Below are positions 1 through 5,077 of a stretch of 5,077 nt of DNA, one piece after another. Numbering within the stretch: position 1 is the first letter of the stretch; each line of letters starts with the position of its first letter. The stretch covers positions 1 to 5,077 of the forward strand of contig DRTC01000201.1 of the NCBI GenBank assembly GCA_011372345.1. The letters are read 5' to 3'. The stretch is from Candidatus Cloacimonadota bacterium (GTDB lineage Bacteria; Cloacimonadota; Cloacimonadia; Cloacimonadales; TCS61). Below the pieces are notes generated by a model. It did no database searches, was not told the DNA's origin, and saw nothing but the letters and a program-made list of their open reading frames with translations. A program made the translations under genes and the position numbers.

Positions 1-1
1 A

Positions 2-862
2 AATAAAATCGACCTGTTAGTTACAAATATCGAGAAGGAAATAAGTATTGGAGGTATTGCTGCAAAAATTTGCGTCGTCCCAAATATTCGAAGAGTGGGA
101 AATGATAAAGATTTCTTTGATCGATTCAAAACAAAATTCAATCATAATTTTTTTGTAACTCATTCCATCGTGCCTTGTGATGCGATCAAAGATAAACTCG
201 AGCTACAAGCAGAATGGCTGAATATGAAAGAATTTACGACAATTTATAATGGCAGAAATCCACATTATTTTACCGAAAAAGAGATGATCAAAAGAAAAAA
301 AGAGATCGGTCTAAAAAAGGAAGATCAAATTATTGGCATCACTGCTCATCTTTCAAAGATCAAATGCATTAATCTGCTGATAAAAGCTTTTGCAAATATT
401 TCAATTAAAAATCCCGATTGGAAATTAGTTATTACCGGAGAAGGTCCCAAGCAAAAAAATCTGGAAAAATTGGCATCAGAATTGAATCTGAAAAACATCA
501 TTTTTACAGGATTTACAGCAGACCCGATTTTAACTGCTTCCATTTATGATATTGCGGTTTTGACCTCAGAAATCGAGGGATTTCCTAATTCGATAGTCGA
601 ATATTTTGCTGCCGGAAAGCCGGTCATTGCTACCGATGTCGGTGGAATTAACGAGATAATTTCGGATAATTTCAATGGATTTCTTATTCCGTTTGGTGAT
701 ATCGATTTATTGAGCAAGAAACTCGAGATCCTTATGAATAATGAAAAACTTCGCCGGAAATTTTCCGCTAATGCTCTGCTTACTCTGAATAAAAAATTTA
801 CCGAAGATATCATGATCAAGAAACTTGAAAAATTATATGAAAGATTGGTCAAGCATGTTTGA
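2..862 (+). CDS. GT4-family glycosyltransferase, 5'-truncated by window edge
   Basis: This is a GT-B-fold retaining glycosyltransferase of family GT4, expected to transfer a sugar from a nucleotide-activated donor onto a growing LPS or surface glycan at the cytoplasmic membrane face. The frame is open to the left edge, giving 286 visible residues. GT4 enzymes usually have about 350-400, so some 70-100 N-terminal residues are probably missing. A GTG codon at 95 lies inside the conserved region and is not the start. Visible landmarks, numbered from base 2, are the interdomain stretch ending in IYNGRNP (about 81-87), the donor-domain opening GITAHLSKIK with K121, strand LVITGEGP (about 142-149), and the family EX7E motif in EGFPNSIVE (E192 and E200), followed by AAGKPVIATDVGG. 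The EX7E glutamates are known to bind the donor in this family. The stop overlaps the next start by 8 bases, so the two genes are probably co-translated. The sugar specificity is unknown. Confidence 0.93.
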   Translation, partial: NKIDLLVTNIEKEISIGGIAAKICVVPNIRRVGNDKDFFDRFKTKFNHNFFVTHSIVPCDAIKDKLELQAEWLNMKEFTTIYNGRNPHYFTEKEMIKRKKEIGLKKEDQIIGITAHLSKIKCINLLIKAFANISIKNPDWKLVITGEGPKQKNLEKLASELNLKNIIFTGFTADPILTASIYDIAVLTSEIEGFPNSIVEYFAAGKPVIATDVGGINEIISDNFNGFLIPFGDIDLLSKKLEILMNNEKLRRKFSANALLTLNKKFTEDIMIKKLEKLYERLVKHV

Positions 863-1712
863 TTATCTAAAATTTATTTACTATCTGCTTCGACCAAAAG
901 TAAGATTTATCAGAAGAACTTCCGATGCTATGGGAGACAATCTCCTTCTATCAGTTTCTTTGCAAGGTCTTCGACAAAAATATCCCAAACATAGGATCAT
1001 CATCGAGAGCAAATGGAAAGACCTGTTTATCAATAATCCGAATGTGGATTGGGTTACGAAATATCACATTTCTACCACAAGCAGACATCTTTTGCCAAAA
1101 TATAAAATAGTGAAAGATACGACTTTTTCAATTTATCAACAAATAAGCAGTTATGTCAGCAAAGATAGGATTTTCTATCCTGAAATGTTTCTGAAAAAAG
1201 AGGAAATTCAAAATGCTCAAAAAAAATACTCCTTTCCTTATATATCTATTTGTCCTCAGGGAAAATCAACTTTCAGTGCGAATAGAAAGGAGTGGGGATT
1301 TGATAAATTTCAACAATTACGAAACTATTTCCCGACAATCAAATTTGTGCAAATCGGCTCAAAAACAGATAAATTGTTAAACAATACCCTCGATGCCAGA
1401 GGATTAAAGATCAGAGAATCTGCTTCCATCATCAAAAATTCTCTGTTTTTCATTGGGTTAGAAGGTGGATTGATGCATTTGGCAAAAGCCGTGGAAAAGA
1501 GATCGGTTATAATTTACGGTGGTTTTATCCTCCCTGAAATATCTCAATATGAAGAAAACCTGAACATCGTAAATCTTGTCGATTGCTCTCCCTGTTTCAG
1601 TTCGGAAGAACCGCATTTGGATTGCCTTAATAAAAAATGTATGAATAAAATTTCGGCTGAATTTGTTTTTGAAGAAATTAAAAAAAGTTTTGAGTTGGAA
1701 TTAAAATTCTAA
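855..1712 (+). CDS. GT9-family (heptosyltransferase-like) glycosyltransferase, short form
   Basis: This looks like a GT9 inverting glycosyltransferase of the ADP-heptose:LPS heptosyltransferase superfamily, 285 residues from ATG 855. That start overlaps the upstream stop by 8 bases and has GAAAG at 839-843. TTG 825 and ATG 837 are also in frame but would overlap the upstream gene more deeply. Family landmarks are the N-terminal strand plus loop RTSDAMGDNLLLS with D28, the equivalent of the HepI catalytic Asp; the donor-domain Lys in NRKEWGF (K145); the nucleotide-site motif GLEGGLMHLA (E203, H208); and four cysteines (C244, C247, C257, C262). At 285 residues it is shorter than the usual 330-360. 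The N-terminal domain lacks the segment carrying the usual YDLVID...GA.yklG pattern. E203 sits where classical heptosyltransferases have Asp. The N-terminus (YLKFIYYLL) is hydrophobic and could help membrane association. The family call is firm; heptose as the donor is inferred only from homology. Confidence 0.9.
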   Translation: MFDYLKFIYYLLRPKVRFIRRTSDAMGDNLLLSVSLQGLRQKYPKHRIIIESKWKDLFINNPNVDWVTKYHISTTSRHLLPKYKIVKDTTFSIYQQISSYVSKDRIFYPEMFLKKEEIQNAQKKYSFPYISICPQGKSTFSANRKEWGFDKFQQLRNYFPTIKFVQIGSKTDKLLNNTLDARGLKIRESASIIKNSLFFIGLEGGLMHLAKAVEKRSVIIYGGFILPEISQYEENLNIVNLVDCSPCFSSEEPHLDCLNKKCMNKISAEFVFEEIKKSFELELKF

Positions 1713-1750
1713 ATTTTGTAGTGTATTATTTTTTATGAAAGATTATAAAA

Positions 1751-1781
1751 AAACAGCGAACAAATACGAACAAAAACGAAC
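1751..1781 (+). repeat. Three tandem decamer units, consensus CAAANACGAAC-like
   Basis: The pentamer CGAAC occurs at 1757-1761, 1767-1771 and 1777-1781, exactly 10 bp apart, with short A-tracts between the copies. The second and third units (1761-1770 and 1771-1780) differ at only one position; the first is more diverged. The spacing equals about one helical turn, so phased A-tracts could bend this DNA, or the units could be repeated protein-binding sites. The period is not a multiple of three, which argues against a coding repeat. The function is unknown. Confidence 0.6.
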
Positions 1782-1812
1782 TATAAAACTATTGGATACC
1801 GATTTGACTTTA

Positions 1813-1867
1813 TGCAAAACTTTACACAAACTCATGTCTGAATTTATTCTAATTTTGCAGTTTTTTT
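1813..1867 (+). terminator. Weak possible terminator of the upstream unit
   Basis: TGCAAAA at 1813-1819 and TTTTGCA at 1853-1859 form a perfect 7-bp inverted repeat, followed after one G by seven Ts (1861-1867). The geometry is right for an intrinsic terminator, but the loop is 33 bases and the stem has only two G-C pairs, so the hairpin would be weak. It lies about 100-150 bases past the stop at 1712. I see no better terminator in the gap, so termination may depend on Rho, or the two groups may be co-transcribed. Confidence 0.2.
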
Positions 1868-1953
1868 GTCCCCCTTCAAACATCTGTTTTTCATGAAGTT
1901 ACATAACGACGATTCTTAAAAACGCAGAGTAAAATACTATCCGATAAAAAAAA

Positions 1954-1959
1954 TATAAA
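1954..1959 (+). promoter_or_regulatory. Possible -10 box (TATAAA) for the DUF6165-led unit
   Basis: TATAAA follows an A8 run and would place transcription start near 1965-1966, exactly where the inverted repeat begins, so the mRNA would open with that hairpin. No recognisable TTGACA-like -35 lies 16-18 bases upstream, where the sequence is plain A-rich. An alternative upstream pair is TTTACA (1821-1826) with TATTCT (1845-1850) at 18-bp spacing. Neither is strong, and the organism's promoter consensus is unknown. Confidence 0.25.
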
Positions 1960-1965
1960 CGATAA

Positions 1966-2014
1966 CTTTCCGAATATTAGTTGAGAGAATTCCTCTCGTG
2001 GAAGCTTCGGAAAG
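1966..2014 (+). promoter_or_regulatory. Nested inverted repeat / leader hairpin before the DUF6165 gene
   Basis: CTTTCCGAA (1966-1974) pairs perfectly with TTCGGAAAG (2006-2014), a 9-bp outer stem. Nested inside, GAGAG (1983-1987) pairs with CTCTC (1993-1997) around a 5-base loop, with a possible T-G wobble at 1982/1998. The structure ends 16 bases before the ATG at 2031. Its 3' arm takes up the first purine-rich stretch (GGAAAG) but leaves the likely Shine-Dalgarno at 2019-2023 free. No T-run follows on the plus strand, so it is not a terminator in that direction. It could stabilise the mRNA 5' end, tune translation, or act as a DNA operator. It does not match a riboswitch class that I recognise. 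Confidence 0.5.
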
Positions 2015-2018
2015 GAAA

Positions 2019-2023
2019 AAGGA
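2019..2023 (+). promoter_or_regulatory. Ribosome binding site fixing the ATG at 2031
   Basis: AAGGA lies 7 bases before ATG 2031, an ideal spacing. An in-frame GTG at 1998 would add eleven mostly charged residues (EASERKKERK after the initiator) that are encoded by the hairpin and the binding site itself. The conserved protein begins at MKIEIS, so 2031 is the start. Confidence 0.75.
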
Positions 2024-2030
2024 ACGAAAG

Positions 2031-2408
2031 ATGAAAATTGAAATTTCAACCGGAGAATTAGTTGATAAAGTAACGATTCTCGAAATCAAGACGGAGAAGT
2101 TTGTTGATCCGCAGAAACTCGCAAATGTGGTTAAAGAGTATGAACTTCTAAAAAAAGATATGAATTCTCTGGGGATCACTGTTGATTCGGATGAATTCAA
2201 AAGATTAAAAGAAGTGAATATCAAGCTTTGGCATATCGAGGATGATATCAGAATCGAAGAAGCAAATAATAATTTTGATGATAAATTTGTTCAGCTTGCG
2301 AGAAGTGTCTATTTTGAGAATGATGTTCGGGCAGCGATCAAAAAGGAAATCAATCTGAAATTCGGTTCTGAATTAATAGAAGAAAAAGAATATGTCGAGT
2401 ATAAATAA
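2031..2408 (+). CDS. DUF6165-family protein of unknown function
   Basis: This is a 125-residue, highly charged, soluble-looking protein with no signal peptide or membrane segment. It matches, from memory, the pattern of Pfam family DUF6165: an N-terminal GELVDKVTILEIK stretch (8-20), a charged helical middle, LWHIEDDIR (66-74), FVQLARSVYFENDVRAAIKK (86-105) and a C-terminal EEKEY (117-121). The length is typical, so it is probably complete. No catalytic motif is obvious; the many predicted helices (about 26-80 and 86-110) suggest a helical-bundle or protein-binding role. It is the first gene after the 318-base gap and overlaps the next glycosyltransferase by 17 bases, so its product is probably made together with these enzymes. 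I recall relatives near glycosyltransferase genes elsewhere, which fits an accessory role in glycan assembly, but that role is inference. The family match is confident; the function is not known. Confidence 0.85.
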   Translation: MKIEISTGELVDKVTILEIKTEKFVDPQKLANVVKEYELLKKDMNSLGITVDSDEFKRLKEVNIKLWHIEDDIRIEEANNNFDDKFVQLARSVYFENDVRAAIKKEINLKFGSELIEEKEYVEYK

Positions 2409-3408
2409 TATAGATCTTTCAGAGATCAAAAAAATACTCATAATCCAGTTCGAGCCTTGGGGAGATGTTCTGATCACTGCCGGTTATACGAAAGCGATAA
2501 AAGGGAGATTTCCCAATTGGAAGATAGATTTTCTCGTGTCTCATCCTTACGATAAGATATTAGATAAAAATCCGAATATAGATGAAATCGTTTCGATTCC
2601 AAAAGCAAAAAAAATAAAAGACATTCTTAACCGGATAAAAATGTTCATTGATATCAGACACAGGAAATACGATCTGATCATCGATCAGCAAAATGCTCAT
2701 CTATCCGTTCAGACCATCCTGTTTTCCGGTGCAAAATACAAACTTGGTTGGAGAAATGGGAAAGGGAAAGCTTTGTATAATGTTTTTGCTGAGAGAGGAA
2801 AAGTCCATTATAGCGCTGCCGAAAGATACGATATATTAAAACCTCTCGGAATCAAACCTCAACCGGTAGAACTATTTTATCATATAAAAGAAGTATCTAT
2901 TAGTTATGTGAATTCCTGGTTTGAGAAAATGAGTTTTTCTAAACCGGTAATTTGTTTTTCTCCGGGAAGCCCGTCACACGAAAAAATCTGGAAGAAAGAA
3001 TATTATGCAGAATTAGCTGATAAAATTGCCGCAACAAAGAAGTATGAAATCGTGTTTTTATGGGCTCCATCCGAACTGGAAGATGTGAAATATATTATGA
3101 AACAAATGCAGTCTAAAACTATTTTAGCTCCGGCTACTGACTTTAATCAATGTGCAGCTTTTATCAAAAAAATCGATTTACTCATCTGCAACGATGGTGG
3201 TGTGAATCACCTTTCCGTTGCGACACAAACACCATCTTTGGCTTTTTTTGGAAGAACGAGTGCGCTGGAATGGTCGCCGGAAGGATTTGTTCCCAACCAC
3301 TTTCATCTAACAAATCCGGATTATAAATATAATGGTGATCAATCTTTTGGAATTTCTCCAGAGGATGCCTTTCGAAAATTCTGTGAGATCATGAAAAATG
3401 TCGAATAA
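2392..3408 (+). CDS. GT9-family glycosyltransferase (ADP-heptose:LPS heptosyltransferase-like)
   Basis: A 338-residue GT-B protein of normal GT9 length, related to the WaaC/WaaF/WaaQ heptosyltransferases that add L-glycero-D-manno-heptose from ADP-heptose to the LPS inner core on the cytoplasmic side. The N-terminal domain has ILIIQFEPWGDVLIT with D25 at the catalytic Asp position, then NPNIDEIVSIP (60-70) and KYDLIID...GAKYKLGW (92-120). The C-terminal donor domain has CFSPGSP (188-194), the Lys of EKIWKKEYY (K198) and NDGGVNHLSVA (D268, H273). Here the usual Asp is retained, unlike in the two other GT9 proteins of the window. It lacks the C-terminal cysteine group seen in the gene at 855. 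ATG 2392 is the only reasonable start: it overlaps the upstream stop by 17 bases, has the A/G-rich stretch AGAAGAAAAAGAAT before it, and the next in-frame Met is at residue 84. Which heptosyltransferase position it fills is not determinable. Confidence 0.92.
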   Translation: MSSINNIDLSEIKKILIIQFEPWGDVLITAGYTKAIKGRFPNWKIDFLVSHPYDKILDKNPNIDEIVSIPKAKKIKDILNRIKMFIDIRHRKYDLIIDQQNAHLSVQTILFSGAKYKLGWRNGKGKALYNVFAERGKVHYSAAERYDILKPLGIKPQPVELFYHIKEVSISYVNSWFEKMSFSKPVICFSPGSPSHEKIWKKEYYAELADKIAATKKYEIVFLWAPSELEDVKYIMKQMQSKTILAPATDFNQCAAFIKKIDLLICNDGGVNHLSVATQTPSLAFFGRTSALEWSPEGFVPNHFHLTNPDYKYNGDQSFGISPEDAFRKFCEIMKNVE

Positions 3409-4153
3409 ATTGTCAGTAACCATCATCACCAAAAATGAAGAAAGTAACATTGAAAGATGTTTGGAATCCGTGAAATGGGCGGATGAAATCGTGGTTGTAG
3501 ATTCCGATTCTATCGATAAAACTGTAGAAATTTGCCGGAAATATAATTGCCGGATCATCCAAACAGAATGGTTAGGATTCGGAAAAACCAAACAAAAAGC
3601 CGTAAATACAGCAAAATATAATTGGATATTTTCTATCGATGCAGATGAAGAGGTTACTCCGCAGCTTCAAAAAAAAATGCAATCGATATTGAAAAATCCT
3701 CGAGCAGACGGCTATCGAATAAATAGACGATCTTTTTATCTCGATCGCTGGATACAACATTGCGGATGGAACAAGGATTTTCCGTTGCGATTATTCAACA
3801 GGCAGAAGGGCGGATTTAATGACAAACCGGTTCACGAATCGGTTCAGATCAAAGGAAAAATATCCAAAATTAACGAGATTTTAAAGCACTATACTTATCC
3901 TGATCTAACTTCATATATAAACAAGATGGAGCATTATTCGTCTTTATCGGCAGCAGATGCATCTAATAAAAAGCAGAATGCAAGTGTGAATAAAGCTGTT
4001 GTTCACGGCATTTCTAAATTTTTCGAAATGTATTTTCTTAAAGCAGGATTTTTAGATGGAAAAACCGGTTTGATCTTATCTATCAATTCTGCATTTTCGG
4101 TTTATTATAAATATCTGAAAATATGGGAAAAAACCAAAAGTGACAAAAATTAG
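3398..4153 (+). CDS. GT2-family glycosyltransferase, WaaE/KdtX-like
   Basis: A 251-residue GT-A-fold inverting glycosyltransferase resembling the LPS core beta-1,4-glucosyltransferases WaaE/KdtX of enterobacteria, which add glucose to heptose I. Landmarks are the opening LSVTIITKNEESNIERCLES (5-24), the nucleotide-binding VVVDSDSIDKT (32-42), the metal/donor motif SIDADEE (79-85, D81 and D83), HCGWNKDFPLRLFNR (121-135), the HES of the acceptor region (H146, E147), HYTY (164-167), and a C-terminal hydrophobic/aromatic stretch (about 205-243, with GFLDGKTG) that in relatives is thought to associate with the membrane. Length and motif order match the family, so it appears complete. It overlaps the gene before by 11 bases and the gene after by 14, between two heptosyltransferase-like genes, which fits a core-sugar branching role. 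Glucose as donor is inferred from homology only; other GT2 enzymes of this group use different hexoses. Confidence 0.92.
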   Translation: MSNKLSVTIITKNEESNIERCLESVKWADEIVVVDSDSIDKTVEICRKYNCRIIQTEWLGFGKTKQKAVNTAKYNWIFSIDADEEVTPQLQKKMQSILKNPRADGYRINRRSFYLDRWIQHCGWNKDFPLRLFNRQKGGFNDKPVHESVQIKGKISKINEILKHYTYPDLTSYINKMEHYSSLSAADASNKKQNASVNKAVVHGISKFFEMYFLKAGFLDGKTGLILSINSAFSVYYKYLKIWEKTKSDKN

Positions 4154-5077
4154 GATCATTATTTCCCGAACCGATAAGATCGGAGACCTTGTATTAAGTA
4201 TTCCGTCTTTAAAGATGGTCAGAAATATCTTTCCAGACAGTTATATCACCGTTTTAGTGAGAAATTATAATTACGAGATCATTAAGAATCTTCCTTATAT
4301 CGATGAAACGATCAGGGTAGATAATTATGAATTAACGGAGCTGGCGAAATATCTCAAACAACAAAATCCGAAATATTTCATCAGTCTTTTTTCGGATAAG
4401 AAAACCGGTTATCTTGCCCGAAAATCCAAAGCAAAATACAGGATCGGACCGTTTTCCAAATGGCATTCGTATTTTTCTTACAACAAAGGAATTCGGCAGA
4501 ATCGCTCGAAATCCATCAAAAATGAAGCAGAATATAATTTGGATTTGATAAAGGTTATCGATAAAAAAAAGTTCGAGAATAAATTTGAACTCGATACACA
4601 CATATATATCGAGAAAAAATATTTACAAAAGGCTCAAAATATTTTAGGGAATAAAGTCGGGAAAACTGTTTTGATCCATCCATTTTATGGAAATTCCGGC
4701 AAAAATTTATCTTATGAACAATACCGGAAGATCATCTTCGAATTGTTGGAAAAGAGTGATCACTCGATAATTATCAGCGGTCATAAAAGTGATGAAGAAA
4801 CGATGAGAAAATACTTCTCTCCTTTAAAATCTGACCGGGTTCGGATATTTATTAATCATGATTCAATTTTGTATTTAGCAGCGATCATTCAAAAATCGGA
4901 TATTTTTGTAGGAAGCTCAACCGGTCCAACTCATATCGCCGGTTCATTACAAAAACCGATCGTTGCCTTCTATTCACCCATAAAAGCAAAATCGATTATT
5001 CGCTGGGGAGTGTTCAATAATCCTGAAGTCAGCTATTTTGGAAACAGGATGAATTGCCCGGAAAAGTATGGCTGCCG
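4140..5077 (+). CDS. GT9-family glycosyltransferase, 3'-truncated by window edge
   Basis: A third GT9 protein, 312 residues visible with no stop before the right edge, so perhaps 20-50 residues are missing. The likely start is GTG 4140, overlapping the upstream stop by 14 bases and preceded by GGGA at 4125-4128. The frame has a stop at 4116-4118 and no ATG before the conserved first strand, so an ATG start is excluded. Landmarks are RIIISRTDKIGDLVLS (D16, the catalytic Asp position), FPDSYITVLV (31-40), GPFSKWHS (103-110), the Lys of SGKNLSYEQY (K188) and VGSSTGPTHIA (257-267, with H265 conserved but S260 where classical enzymes have Asp). Two cysteines near the edge (C306, C312) start the C-terminal cysteine region common in many GT9 proteins. 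It probably belongs to the same coupled unit as the three genes before it. The donor and acceptor are unknown. Confidence 0.9.
   Translation, partial: MTKIRIIISRTDKIGDLVLSIPSLKMVRNIFPDSYITVLVRNYNYEIIKNLPYIDETIRVDNYELTELAKYLKQQNPKYFISLFSDKKTGYLARKSKAKYRIGPFSKWHSYFSYNKGIRQNRSKSIKNEAEYNLDLIKVIDKKKFENKFELDTHIYIEKKYLQKAQNILGNKVGKTVLIHPFYGNSGKNLSYEQYRKIIFELLEKSDHSIIISGHKSDEETMRKYFSPLKSDRVRIFINHDSILYLAAIIQKSDIFVGSSTGPTHIAGSLQKPIVAFYSPIKAKSIIRWGVFNNPEVSYFGNRMNCPEKYGC

Larger units (their letters stand above)
1713..2030 (+). other. Non-coding gap between two surface-glycan gene groups
   Basis: This 318-base AT-rich stretch is the only real break in the gene array. It contains three units of a 10-bp repeat (1751-1781), a 7-bp inverted repeat before a T7 run (1813-1867), a C5 run after that T-run, a TATAAA hexamer (1954-1959) and a nested inverted repeat (1966-2014) ahead of the next gene. 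A 53-codon open frame at 1735-1896 has no ribosome binding site and no recognisable product. I see no tRNA, insertion sequence end or convincing remnant of a protein gene. The simplest reading is the 3' end of one transcript followed by the promoter and leader of a second. Confidence 0.7.

Noticed and set aside
95..862. GTG at 95 as the start of the GT4 gene.
   Set aside because: The same frame is open to base 2 and reads as protein (DLLVTNIEKEIS...), and the shorter product would lack most of the N-terminal domain. The true start is outside the window.
825..1712. TTG 825 or ATG 837 as the start of the first GT9 gene.
   Set aside because: Both add only a few non-conserved residues and deepen the overlap with the upstream gene; ATG 855 has a usable upstream GAAAG and gives a normal N-terminus. 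ATG 837 cannot be fully excluded.
1703..1717. AT-only hairpin (AAAAT...ATTTT) across the stop of the first GT9 gene, as a terminator.
   Set aside because: The five-pair all-AT stem has negligible stability and there is no adjoining T-run.
1735..1896. A 53-codon plus-strand open frame starting MKDYKKTANK.
   Set aside because: It has no ribosome binding site, spans the decamer repeat and a T-run, and its translation shows no recognisable pattern. It is probably chance.
1982..2030. Resemblance of the leader (CGTGGAAG...GGAACG) to a glutamine riboswitch core.
   Set aside because: The matches are short and scattered, and the order and spacing of the conserved segments do not fit. The downstream genes are not nitrogen-related.
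1998..2030. N-terminal extension of the DUF6165 protein from GTG 1998.
   Set aside because: The added residues are encoded by the hairpin arm and the Shine-Dalgarno; the conserved protein starts at ATG 2031.
1937..2224. Minus-strand open frame opposite the DUF6165 gene, and similar ones at 346-543, 544-852, 3307-3591, 3572-3760 and 4332-4601.
   Set aside because: All lie opposite well-supported coding regions, have no recognisable domains and overlap no gap long enough to need a gene.

Overview
The window comes from a low-G+C (roughly one third by eye) bacterial genome. All recognisable genes lie on the plus strand and encode lipopolysaccharide or cell-surface glycan biosynthesis functions. 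Three of the six genes are family 9 (heptosyltransferase-type) glycosyltransferases, which implies a diderm with LPS-like glycolipids. Codon habits (AGA, GGA, ATA/ATC, CCGG-rich contexts) and gene style resemble uncultivated anaerobes of the FCB/Cloacimonadota kind. That placement is a low-confidence impression, because no rRNA or other marker gene is present.

Layout: (1) 2-862, the C-terminal three quarters of a GT4 glycosyltransferase whose start lies before the window. (2) 855-1712, a short GT9 glycosyltransferase overlapping it by 8 bases. (3) 1713-2030, a 318-base non-coding gap with a 10-bp-period repeat, a weak possible terminator, a possible -10 box and a nested inverted repeat just before the next gene. 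(4) 2031-2408, a 125-residue DUF6165-type protein of unknown function. (5) 2392-3408, a full-length GT9. (6) 3398-4153, a WaaE/KdtX-like GT2. (7) 4140-5077, a third GT9 that runs off the right edge. Genes 4 to 7 each overlap the next by 11 to 17 bases and probably form one translationally coupled unit.

Taken together, the genes look like part of a core-oligosaccharide assembly locus. GT9 enzymes would add heptose or related sugars from ADP-activated donors, the GT2 would add a hexose branch, and the GT4 would extend the chain, all at the cytoplasmic face of the inner membrane. Exact donors and acceptors cannot be read from sequence.

I see no mobile element, CRISPR array, tRNA, rRNA or defence system, and nothing that clearly amounts to a new system. 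The points most worth a second look are the DUF6165 gene coupled to glycosyltransferases, the structured leader before it, the divergent active-site residues among the three GT9 proteins, and a marked excess of CCGG alongside an apparent absence of GGCC.
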